From an uncultured Chitinophagaceae bacterium (lineage in GTDB: Bacteria > Bacteroidota > Bacteroidia > Chitinophagales > Chitinophagaceae), in contig CAIVCF010000151.1 of the NCBI GenBank assembly GCA_903904335.1, forward strand, positions 1-64,000: a stretch of DNA of 64,000 nt, given 5' to 3'. The position numbers and the translations under genes are program-made. The notes beneath the pieces are model-generated. The model saw only the letters and a list, made by a program, of their open reading frames with translations, had not been told where the DNA came from and made no database searches. Shown here piece after piece: positions 44,155-51,826 of the stretch. The first letter of the stretch is position 1; each line of letters opens with the position of its first letter.

Positions 44155-44346
44155 GTTGCGTCGCACTCTTGTAGGGTTTGTTCTTTATTCAACAAGTTTG
44201 ATGGCTAAAGCCCGAATATCTTTTCTCAATTGCCCCGCCATTAATGGCGGGGCAATTCAATAAATCAACATATGACTAACTACAATTTTCAGTATTGCTT
44301 TAAAAGCACAAGTGAGTGACACAACCGACGATGCCATGAAATGCAG
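44155..44346. repeat. Composite element: inverted core copies around a 30-bp palindrome
   Basis: The left copy (44174-44155, minus, CTACAAGAGTGCGACGCAAC) and right copy (44306-44324, plus, GCACAAGTGAGTGACACAA) flank a perfect 30-base palindrome at 44228-44257 (arms AATTGCCCCGCCATT). Arms lie about 50 bases from each core copy. The right tail reads CCGACGATGCCATGAAA and the left tail, on the minus strand, AGACGATGCCACATG. Confidence 0.7.
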
Positions 44347-44362
44347 AAGTTCGCTAAAAAAA

Positions 44363-45370
44363 TTAGGGAAACTTTTTAAACAAAGTAAAACGCAGCATCA
44401 TTTCAATAACAATGCAAATCAATCCTGCCAATAAAAAAGGAAAGAATTCTTCGGTGTAACGATTGTAGGTTGATATTTCTACTTTATTTTTTTCGAGCAG
44501 ATTAATGCTGTCGTAAATTTTCTTCAATGCAGCATTATCTGTTGCATGAAAATATTGTCCGCCTGTTTCGGTAGCCAATTCTTTTAACAATCCTTCATTG
44601 AATTCCATTTTTCTTGTTTGTGTGGTTGTACCAAATTGCGATTGCACCTGCACATTCATTTCTTTTTCACTTCCTACACCGATCGTATAAACTTTTATGC
44701 CGTAGAGTTTCGCCATTTCTTTGGCTTTATCCGGCGGGATAAAACCACCAAAGTCAACACCATCCGTTAACAAAATAATGACTTTACTTTTTGAAGTGCT
44801 GCTTTTTAATCTGTCAACACTTGTCGCCAAACCCGAACCAATTGCAGTTCCGTCTTCGGGCAAATATCCGTTCTCGATATTATTGATCTGTGCAAGTACT
44901 GTGTTATGATCCGTTGTGATGGGACATAATGTAAAACTCTGACTACTGAAAATAACAATGCCAATTCTGTCACCGGGTCGATTACGTACAAACTCCGCTG
45001 CCACAGCTTTTGAGGCCTCTAATCGATTCGGAGAAAAGTCTTGCTCCGTCATGCTACCGCTGATATCAAAACACAACACGATATCAATTCCTTCTCCATC
45101 GGTTTGTTGTTCGGTAAATTTTTGTTGTGGCCTTGCTAATGCAATGATCAATGCAATCAAACCCAAGCATCTCAAAGCAAAAGGAAGATGGCGCAAGCTT
45201 GTTTTCCAATTGCTCACATGCTGCAAAAAATAAGTAGTAGTTATTTTGAATGATGCTGTTTGTTGTTGTAAACTTTTCACATACCAAAAGATCATGTAAG
45301 GCACAACCAATAATACCGGTAATAACCAGGGACACGCAAAGCTTGTATGTTGTAACCAGTTACTCAGCAT
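44363..45370 (-). CDS. BatA-like VWA-domain membrane protein
   Basis: A 335-residue inner-membrane protein with an N-terminal transmembrane pair (CPWLLPVLLVVPYMIFWYV, LRCLGLIALIIALARPQ), a VWA domain with an intact MIDAS (VLCFDISGSMTEQDFSPNRLEA, then DGTAIGSGLATSV and LLTDGVDFGG) and a final helix (FPFLLAGLICIVIEMMLRF). This is the BatA/BatB type of the Bacteroides aerotolerance cluster. Its start overlaps the stop of the BatD-like gene by one base (TGATG). Confidence 0.85.
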   Translation of the reverse strand: MLSNWLQHTSFACPWLLPVLLVVPYMIFWYVKSLQQQTASFKITTTYFLQHVSNWKTSLRHLPFALRCLGLIALIIALARPQQKFTEQQTDGEGIDIVLCFDISGSMTEQDFSPNRLEASKAVAAEFVRNRPGDRIGIVIFSSQSFTLCPITTDHNTVLAQINNIENGYLPEDGTAIGSGLATSVDRLKSSTSKSKVIILLTDGVDFGGFIPPDKAKEMAKLYGIKVYTIGVGSEKEMNVQVQSQFGTTTQTRKMEFNEGLLKELATETGGQYFHATDNAALKKIYDSINLLEKNKVEISTYNRYTEEFFPFLLAGLICIVIEMMLRFTLFKKFP

Positions 45371-46359
45371 CAGTCTTTCTTAGTAAATTGAAAATTATAA
45401 ATGGTTTGTACAAATGTCCTGGCATCAAAGATCGCATCTTCGCAATCTGTATTCGGTGGAATGAATTTTGCAAATTTCACTGCATCTGCCAATTGCAATA
45501 ATTGAAAAAAATGAATCAGCTTGGGCTCATTGCCTATTTTGTTTTTCAATAGGATCATGTATTCGTCTGTTGTTTTATTGGCAGAATAAATATTCAGTTG
45601 ATGATCTGAATAAGTTCTACAGATATCGATCAATTCAGTAAAAAATAATTTATGTTGATTTTTTTCGATCAATCCTTTTGCATATAAAGCATCTAATTGA
45701 TGCAAAACATCTTTGATACTGTAAACTTTTGAAACAGGTTTAGGTTTTAATTTTCTTTTCCTGAAATACCTTACTACTAAGAAAATAATAATTGCCAAAA
45801 CAATTACTGCCGCTGCAATTTCGCCAATGAATAACCAATCCGTTTCCGGTTTTACTTCAATGATCTCTTTAAAATCGTGATAGTCTTTTAAATTTGAAAC
45901 ATCGACAGGCAACACCGAAATGCTGATGGGCATTGCATTGATGCTTAACTTATCTCTGAATGAAACAGTAATGGCCGGAATTTGCCATACACCGGAATCG
46001 AAAGAAGTGAGTATTATTTTTTGCGAATAATTAGTAGCACCTTCTGCAGAAATAGTATCGATCGGAAATCTTTTTACAACTTCTATATGATTAAAAGAAT
46101 CCGGCAAATCGAACCAATGTGAAATATCCGCATTAGCTTGATCGATATCAGTGACCAATACTTTTAATTCGATCTGTTCCCCAATCAATATCTTATCGCG
46201 GTCAACAGTGGCAGATATTTTTTGTGAAAATAAATTTGTTGAGAAGGTCAGAAATAAAATCAGAAAATAGATGACAAATGACGGATGACGGATGACAAGA
46301 ACTCTATCAACCCTTGGCTCCTGACTCTTGATTCTTGACTCTTGACTCATCTTCCTCAT
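45370..46359 (-). CDS. BatD-like membrane protein with repeat-derived N-terminus
   Basis: A 329-residue exported membrane protein. A signal segment (FVIYFLILFLTFSTNLFSQK) is followed by an Ig-like domain (ILIGEQIELKVLVTDIDQ, the BatD/oxygen-tolerance pattern), a transmembrane helix (GEIAAAVIVLAIIIFLVVRYF) and a cytosolic tail (VYSIKDVLHQLDALYAKGLIEKN). Its first 35 codons are made of 7-bp repeats (46270-46351), so the signal's n-region is odd. Its ATG overlaps the upstream DUF58 stop by 4 bp, and it ends over the VWA start, so all four genes are coupled. Confidence 0.8.
   Translation of the reverse strand: MRKMSQESRIKSQEPRVDRVLVIRHPSFVIYFLILFLTFSTNLFSQKISATVDRDKILIGEQIELKVLVTDIDQANADISHWFDLPDSFNHIEVVKRFPIDTISAEGATNYSQKIILTSFDSGVWQIPAITVSFRDKLSINAMPISISVLPVDVSNLKDYHDFKEIIEVKPETDWLFIGEIAAAVIVLAIIIFLVVRYFRKRKLKPKPVSKVYSIKDVLHQLDALYAKGLIEKNQHKLFFTELIDICRTYSDHQLNIYSANKTTDEYMILLKNKIGNEPKLIHFFQLLQLADAVKFAKFIPPNTDCEDAIFDARTFVQTIYNFQFTKKD
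46270..46351. repeat. Two 7-bp repeat tracts in the 5' end of the BatD-like gene
   Basis: On the minus strand, units GAGTCAA, GAGTCAA, GAATCAA, GAGTCAG and GAGCCAA occupy about 46351-46314. A second set of TTGTCAT, CCGTCAT, CCGTCAT and TTGTCAT lies at about 46299-46270. Both are translated as the N-terminal stretch. Confidence 0.75.
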
Positions 46360-47222
46360 GCTCTTTTAATAAAAAATTGTTGCAATGTTTTTACGTAATA
46401 CTCTCCGGTGGCTATTTGCAGCAGATCAGCGCCTGCAGTCCTAAAAACATTTTTTGTATCATTTTGAATTTTTGCAAACTGCATTTGGTAATTATATTTT
46501 GTGATGGTATCACTCGTATCTAACCAAACTGACTTCCCTGTTTCTGCATCCTGCACTTGAATCAATCCGATATCCGGAAGTGTATGATCATTTTTATCAT
46601 ACACCTGGATTCCGATCACATCATGTTTTTTAGCAGCCACTCGTAATGATTCATGATACCCTTCATCTGCAAAATCACTCAGTACGAAAACAATACTTTT
46701 ATGTCGCGTGATATTATTTAAGAACTGCAATGCTTTTACAATATTGGTTTGTTTGGCTTTCGCTTCAAAAGTCAATAATTCGCGAACCATATACAACACA
46801 TGATCCCGGCCTTTTGAAGATGGGATATATTTCTCAACAGTATCAGTAAAAAATATCAACCCGGTTTTATCATTATTGCTTAAGGCGCTGAATGCAAGCA
46901 CAGCACATATTTCAGTGATCAGATCTTTTTTGCTTTGCGACTGTGTGCCGAATAAATTACTGGCACTTGCATCTACTAACAAGAACACACTCAACTCTCT
47001 TTCTTCTTCAAACACTTTGCTGTATGTTCCATTCATTCTTGCACTTACATTCCAATCGATGAAACGGATATCATCGCCTGCACTATATTCTTTCACTTCT
47101 TTAAAAGCCATACCCTGTCCTTTGAACGCCGTATGATATTCACCGGTGAACAAATGATTGGTGAGCTTCTTACTTTTTATTTGCAGCTCACGAACTTTTT
47201 TTAATATTTCTGATGCCGTCAT
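46356..47222 (-). CDS. DUF58 domain protein
   Basis: A 288-residue cytosolic protein with the DUF58/VWA-like motif GDDIRFIDWNVSAR near residue 50 and a VWA-type core (SVFLLVDASASNLFG). It belongs to the MoxR-DUF58-VWA chaperone-like set in which MoxR drives conformational change or metal insertion in a partner. Its ATG overlaps the MoxR stop by one base and its stop overlaps the BatD-like ATG by four, a sign of tight coupling. Confidence 0.88.
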   Translation of the reverse strand: MTASEILKKVRELQIKSKKLTNHLFTGEYHTAFKGQGMAFKEVKEYSAGDDIRFIDWNVSARMNGTYSKVFEEERELSVFLLVDASASNLFGTQSQSKKDLITEICAVLAFSALSNNDKTGLIFFTDTVEKYIPSSKGRDHVLYMVRELLTFEAKAKQTNIVKALQFLNNITRHKSIVFVLSDFADEGYHESLRVAAKKHDVIGIQVYDKNDHTLPDIGLIQVQDAETGKSVWLDTSDTITKYNYQMQFAKIQNDTKNVFRTAGADLLQIATGEYYVKTLQQFFIKRA

Positions 47223-48220
47223 TATGGTACCTGAATGGTGCGAAGAATATCATCAATTAAAATTTCTGTTGTTACATTTTCTGCTTCTGCTTCATAAGTC
47301 AAACCGATACGATGACGCAACACATCTTTCGCTATCGCTTTAATATCATCCGGAATAACATAACCTCTTTTATTCATGAATGCATAAGCTTTTGCTGCCA
47401 ATGCCAAATTGATACTGGCTCTCGGCGATCCGCCATAACTGATCATGTTCTTCATCTTAGCTAACCCATATTGATCGGGGTAACGTGTTGCGAAAACAAT
47501 ATCAATAATGTACTGTTCAATCTTTTCATCCATATAAACTTGTCGAACTAAGTCTCTGCTTTCAATAATTTCTTTTGTCGTCACCACTTTTGAAACAGTT
47601 GGTAAAACAAATCCCTGTACTTGTTGACGGATGATTAATTGTTCTTCTTTTTTATCCGGATAACCCACTATAACTTTCAGCATAAAACGATCAACTTGTG
47701 CCTCAGGTAATGGGTATGTTCCTTCCTGTTCCAAAGGGTTTTGAGTAGCGAGTACTAAAAAAGGTTCTTCCAATTTATACGTGTGTTCACTGATGGTTAC
47801 TTGTTTTTCTTGCATGGCTTCAAGCAAAGCACTTTGCACTTTTGCAGGAGCACGATTGATCTCATCAGCTAAAATAAAATTGGCGAAGATGGGACCACGG
47901 CGAACTACAAATTCATTTTTAGATTGATTGTAGATCATGGTACCGATCACATCTGCAGGCAACAGATCCGGCGTGAATTGAATTCGGCTGAATTTACCGT
48001 CAACTGCCTGTGCCAATGATTTGATGGTAAGTGTTTTTGCCAATCCCGGCACGCCCTCCAACAATACATGACCGTTGCTTAATAAACCGATCAATAATCG
48101 GTCAACCATGTATTGCTGACCGATGATAACTTTTGCCAATTCGTTTCTTAAACGATCCACAAACTTAGAAGTATATTGGATGCGTTGATTCAATTCCTGA
48201 ATATCGGGTGCTGTTTGCAT
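47222..48220 (-). CDS. MoxR family AAA+ ATPase
   Basis: A 332-residue ATPase with Walker A GVPGLAKTLTIK near residue 57, Walker B ILADEINRAPAK and a sensor 1 motif VLATQNPLEQEGTYPLPEAQ. The C-terminal lid (ISYGGSPRASINLALAAKAYAF) is present. It is the first gene of the four-gene Bat-type operon: ATPase, DUF58, BatD-like and VWA. MoxR proteins are thought to mature VWA-bearing complexes. The gap to ubiE is 283 bp with a repeat. Confidence 0.93.
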   Translation of the reverse strand: MQTAPDIQELNQRIQYTSKFVDRLRNELAKVIIGQQYMVDRLLIGLLSNGHVLLEGVPGLAKTLTIKSLAQAVDGKFSRIQFTPDLLPADVIGTMIYNQSKNEFVVRRGPIFANFILADEINRAPAKVQSALLEAMQEKQVTISEHTYKLEEPFLVLATQNPLEQEGTYPLPEAQVDRFMLKVIVGYPDKKEEQLIIRQQVQGFVLPTVSKVVTTKEIIESRDLVRQVYMDEKIEQYIIDIVFATRYPDQYGLAKMKNMISYGGSPRASINLALAAKAYAFMNKRGYVIPDDIKAIAKDVLRHRIGLTYEAEAENVTTEILIDDILRTIQVP

Positions 48221-48369
48221 GAAGAAAATTTATTTTAGAATGGTGAATGTACAAAGTTGAGAGGATTGATTGGCATTGAAATGGATGAATTGGGAAATTT
48301 TTAATGATGCAAAGGTTTGAAACACATTGCCGCTGATAGATAGGAAAACACGGAACGATACTTAAATGT

Positions 48370-48450
48370 TCAAAAAGTTGAATAAAGAATAAACCGTTGA
48401 AGTGTGCGACGCAACTAAGTCTAATACTTGATCAACTGCCTGGCTCAAAA
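48370..48450 (+). repeat. Dispersed repeat core before ubiE
   Basis: AATAAAGAATAAACCG and then TTGAAGTGTGCGACGCAACT (core 48396-48414), followed by ACTTGATCAACTGCCTGGCT. The left part resembles that at 38238-38254, and the right tail resembles those at 31671 and 57690. A GTTCAAAAAGTTGAATAAAG tract just before it recalls the 9-bp repeats at 13592. Confidence 0.6.
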
Positions 48451-48467
48451 CAATTGTTTTTATTTTA

Positions 48468-48497
48468 TTGAAGTTGATGTAATAAAAAATATCTTCG
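48468..48497 (+). promoter_or_regulatory. ubiE promoter, -33 and -7 boxes
   Basis: TTG at 48468-48470 and TATCTTCG at 48490-48497 are separated by 19 bases, the normal Bacteroidetes spacing. The -7 box ends 6 bases before ATG 48504, so the transcript would be nearly leaderless. Confidence 0.55.
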
Positions 48498-48503
48498 CGG
48501 CTT

Positions 48504-49247
48504 ATGACAGAATTTGCTCATGACAAGGTAATACCGGATAAAGACAGTAACCTGAGTAAAAAACAACAGGTGGCTGAAATGTTTGATAGTATTGCGTTTC
48601 GCTATGATTTTTTGAACCGTTTCCTCAGCGTTGGAATTGATGTCAGCTGGCGCAAAAAAGCCATCAATCAATTAAAAGCGATTGAACCTAAAAAAGTATT
48701 AGATGTGGCAACCGGGACAGCTGATGTGGCATTGATGACTTTTAAAATGCTGCATGCCGAAAAGATCATCGGCATTGATATCAGCGAAGGAATGCTGGAT
48801 TTGGGCAGACAAAAAATCGAAAAGCTAGGGCTAACAAAGAATATTGAATTATTGAAAGGTGATAGTGAGAATATCCATTTTGAAGACAATAGTTTTGATG
48901 CCATCACTGTTGCATTTGGTGTTCGCAATTTTGAAAATCTGGAAATGGGTTTGAAAGAAATGCATCGCGTTTTAAGACCCGGCGGGAAATTAGTGGTGCT
49001 TGAATTTTCAAAACCAAAAAATGCTGCATTCAAGGTTTTTTATAATCTGTATATGAATCAGATCGCACCATCATTCGGAAAATTATTCTCTAAAAATAAT
49101 AATGCTTATCAATATTTGAATGATAGTGTTCAGGCATTTCCTGAAGGCGAAACATTTCTGAATATCATGAAGCAGGCAGGTTTTAGAGAGGCTTATGTAA
49201 AACCACTCACATTAGGCATTTGCAGCATTTATTGCGGAAGCAAATGA
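48504..49247 (+). CDS. ubiE: Demethylmenaquinone methyltransferase
   Basis: It methylates demethylmenaquinol to menaquinol, the last step of menaquinone synthesis (MenG/UbiE). The SAM-binding motif is VLDVATGTADVALM and the family signature RYDFLNRFLSVGIDVSWRKKAI lies at residues 30-55. VAFGVRNFENLEMGL and FLNIMKQAGF are also typical. Length 247. In many Bacteroidetes a PorT gene is next to it; here two minus-strand genes lie between. Confidence 0.95.
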   Translation: MTEFAHDKVIPDKDSNLSKKQQVAEMFDSIAFRYDFLNRFLSVGIDVSWRKKAINQLKAIEPKKVLDVATGTADVALMTFKMLHAEKIIGIDISEGMLDLGRQKIEKLGLTKNIELLKGDSENIHFEDNSFDAITVAFGVRNFENLEMGLKEMHRVLRPGGKLVVLEFSKPKNAAFKVFYNLYMNQIAPSFGKLFSKNNNAYQYLNDSVQAFPEGETFLNIMKQAGFREAYVKPLTLGICSIYCGSK

Positions 49248-49252
49248 TCAAA

Positions 49253-49858
49253 TCATCTGAATCGAGCTGAAATGGTATAACATACCTTATCATTGATGCG
49301 CCAAAAAATTTCGCCATTGATCTTTCTGGTCCTTTTCATTTGTTTCTTTACCAACAACTTTCCTTCATTGTCGAAATATTGTGGTTGTGAAAAATAAGTG
49401 ATGATATAATATTTTTTATTAGTAAAGGGCTTACTTAACTCTACCGGCCGCATAGAAATAAAGACCAACGAATGCTTTTCCTGATCAACATAATAATCCA
49501 GATTGTTGATCCATGTACACTGAATGGAACGCATTTGTGTGATGATATCAAGAATGCCTTCTTCATTTAAAGCATATTTCAGTAAAGTATCTTTTATCCT
49601 CTTTTCATTGATACCGAATTCATAAATATATTTAAGAGAGTCTGTCATGATCTCTATAGAAAAAAAATTGAAAGAACGATCTGTAAACTCAATGGAGAAA
49701 GGCCTTTGACGGTACAATGTTTTAAAAGACTGTTCAATATTGTTCAACACTTGTTCATTCTCGGCATAATATGTTGTCACTATTTTTTGCGTTGAGTTAC
49801 AACCCCAAAAAATAACAGCAGCAAATAGTATTTGATATAAATTTCTATGGCGCATCAT
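49253..49858 (-). CDS. Lipoprotein, unknown; partner of the cysteine-peptidase-like gene
   Basis: A 201-residue protein with lipobox FWGC (Cys near residue 20). The mature part has no recognised domain. It contains alternating strands (HSLVFISMRPVELS, KKYYIITYFSQPQYFDNEGKLL) and ends in RRFR-like basic text. Its start overlaps the 3' end of the preceding gene by 14 bp, so translation is coupled. The pairing with a secreted peptidase-like protein hints at an inhibitor, immunity or accessory role, which is inference only. Confidence 0.6.
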   Translation of the reverse strand: MMRHRNLYQILFAAVIFWGCNSTQKIVTTYYAENEQVLNNIEQSFKTLYRQRPFSIEFTDRSFNFFSIEIMTDSLKYIYEFGINEKRIKDTLLKYALNEEGILDIITQMRSIQCTWINNLDYYVDQEKHSLVFISMRPVELSKPFTNKKYYIITYFSQPQYFDNEGKLLVKKQMKRTRKINGEIFWRINDKVCYTISARFR

Positions 49859-50774
49859 TCATTTTTTTAGTGCAATGACTAATGCCGTATGTAATTCTTT
49901 TCAAGAATTTGGGGGTTAATTGTCTCAGTGATCTTCCGCCATAATCCCAGTAAACTATTGTTATGGTATCATCAATTTTAGAAATTCTCTCGAGAATGAT
50001 ATAATGTGTGGGTATCGCTAATTTTAAGGCTGAATGTGTTTTTTTATAAAGGAATGTATTGTTAATATACAGCACCATTGTACCTTTTTTCATCTTACTG
50101 CTGATATATTCATACAAATCATTTATTGCAGGATGAATCAGATCTGAACCAATTGCATCAACCTTTTCATTAAATAATTCCCTCACCATCCGGTTGAATT
50201 TTGCATAGTTCACCGATGCCCATAATTTATCTTCATCCCCGGCATCATAATGTTTGTCAAATACATTTAGATATCCTTTGAAATGATCAGCAAGTGACAA
50301 GAACCATATTTGGTCGGCAGGACTTATGTCCAATTTACCTTTAAATTTCATGGCTCCTGCAGCTTGTTCTATTTCAGGTGAAGGATGAAAGAAAACCTTA
50401 CCCATTGTTGCCTCCCCATGTTCGTATAATTCGATCATAAACTTGGCATACTGCAAAGGATCATCGTGCAACAAAATATAAGAGAGTGCCGCATATCCGC
50501 AAAAGTTGGTGCTTACACCTTCATAAATGCTCAGTGGTTTGTAAATGTTCAGCCTTATGTTTTCAAGAAATGTTTTGGGTCTTATATGGGGCCAGTAATC
50601 GCTTTTTATTAGAGTATCTATCTTTTTGATAAAGTCTATGGCTTGTTGTTGCGTAGATACAGGTGTGGTGTCATTTTTAAGATGGATCTCATCTGAAGCA
50701 CTTACAACATCTATTACCAAAAAGCATCCGCTGATAAGAAAAAAAATATGGCAATATATTCTCAGAAACCTCAA
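49845..50774 (-). CDS. Secreted cysteine-peptidase-like protein
   Basis: A 309-residue protein with an N-terminal signal (HIFFLISGCFLVIDVVSASDE). The core shows a papain/C39-like layout: TNFCGYAALSYILL with Cys92 preceded by an Asn, then PTHYIILERI with His257 and VYWDYGG with Asp277. These form a plausible C-H-D triad. The middle is helical. I do not recognise the exact family. It overlaps its lipoprotein neighbour by 14 bp. The role could be peptidoglycan or protein cleavage outside the cytoplasm; this is inference. Confidence 0.55.
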   Translation of the reverse strand: MRFLRIYCHIFFLISGCFLVIDVVSASDEIHLKNDTTPVSTQQQAIDFIKKIDTLIKSDYWPHIRPKTFLENIRLNIYKPLSIYEGVSTNFCGYAALSYILLHDDPLQYAKFMIELYEHGEATMGKVFFHPSPEIEQAAGAMKFKGKLDISPADQIWFLSLADHFKGYLNVFDKHYDAGDEDKLWASVNYAKFNRMVRELFNEKVDAIGSDLIHPAINDLYEYISSKMKKGTMVLYINNTFLYKKTHSALKLAIPTHYIILERISKIDDTITIVYWDYGGRSLRQLTPKFLKRITYGISHCTKKMNDAP

Positions 50775-51019
50775 ATCATAAGAGCATTAATAAACTTCAA
50801 CAAAGATACCAATATGCTCTTCCTGTTCGTTTTAAAAAAATAAATCCAACACGAAATGGCATTTGACGGAGTTCTCTAACCATATTTTAAGAAATTTTAA
50901 AGGTTAAACTGTATTATATTGCAACTTTAATCGAAGCATATTTCATCAACTAAATACAATAATTATTCTTTATCTCTACACGCTGATTTTATTTAAAAAC
51001 CCAAAAGCAGATTTTTACA
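50775..51019. other. AT-rich gap before porT
   Basis: A 245-bp AT-rich region between divergent genes. I see no repeat, RNA gene or clear promoter box in it. Confidence 0.4.
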
Positions 51020-51748
51020 TTGCTTAATCATCATCATTTGTTGTACAACAGAATAATTATTCTTGTGTTTATTTTTTTTGCAGGCAAAAATTGCCTTGCA
51101 CAAACAGAGATATATCGATCTGAACATGATGATGTGCCTTATTATTTCGGAGCAACATTCGGTTATAATTCTTCTTCCTTAAAAGCAACAAAATCTTCTA
51201 AATTTATACAAGACGACAGTGTACTCGTTGCATTGCCTGGCAGCAGCGGCGGTGTTTCCATCGGGTTATTAGCAACGGGTAGATTAAGCGATCATTGGCA
51301 AGTATGTTTTAATCCGCAAGTCATCATCGGCAGTGCACGTTACTTTACATATACATTAAAAAATCCTGCACCCGGCGAACCGGTCAATCAAACAAAAGTA
51401 TTACCGGCCATGATCGTCAGCTTTCCACTCCATTTTAAATTCAATTCAGACCGGATAGATAATTTCAGGGTGTATTTGTTGGGCGGCATCAAATATGATA
51501 TTCATTTTGCTAGCAATGCCTCAGATGCAAATACAGGCACTGATATTAAATTCAAAGCACATGATTTTGGAATTGAAGGCGGCATCGGTTTTAATTTCTT
51601 CTTCCCTTATTTTACTTTATCTCCCGAATTAAAATTCAGTAACGGATTGACTGACCTTTTACAAAGAGATCCTACTGTAAAATATTCCAGTGTGTTTGAT
51701 AAAATTCAAACGCGAATGATCATGTTCTCGCTACATTTCGAGTATTGA
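51020..51748 (+). CDS. PorT-like outer-membrane barrel protein
   Basis: A 242-residue outer-membrane protein with a signal peptide (IILVFIFFAGKNCLAQ). The barrel pattern includes GATFGYNSSSLKA, HWQVCFNPQVIIGSARYF, FPLHFKFNSDRIDNFRVYLLGGIKYDIHF and a final FSLHFEY. It matches PorT/SprT, an essential type IX secretion component. The start is TTG at 51020; no ATG is available. It lies near ubiE, as in other Bacteroidetes, but with two inserted genes in between. Confidence 0.85.
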   Translation: MLNHHHLLYNRIIILVFIFFAGKNCLAQTEIYRSEHDDVPYYFGATFGYNSSSLKATKSSKFIQDDSVLVALPGSSGGVSIGLLATGRLSDHWQVCFNPQVIIGSARYFTYTLKNPAPGEPVNQTKVLPAMIVSFPLHFKFNSDRIDNFRVYLLGGIKYDIHFASNASDANTGTDIKFKAHDFGIEGGIGFNFFFPYFTLSPELKFSNGLTDLLQRDPTVKYSSVFDKIQTRMIMFSLHFEY

Positions 51749-51773
51749 TTTTTTTAAGCAACCATTTGTTTTT

Positions 51774-51803
51774 TATGGCATCGCCTGTTGCCACGCTCGT
51801 TTC
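51774..51803 (-). repeat. Degenerate copy of the dispersed repeat
   Basis: On the minus strand AACGAGCGTGGCAACAGGCGATGCCATAAAAAAC, read here as a changed core followed by the intact tail GGCGATGCCATAAAAAAC. It lies between the PorT-like gene and the Wzi-like gene. Confidence 0.45.
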
Positions 51804-51826
51804 ACAGTTCCATTTTCATGGCAGCA

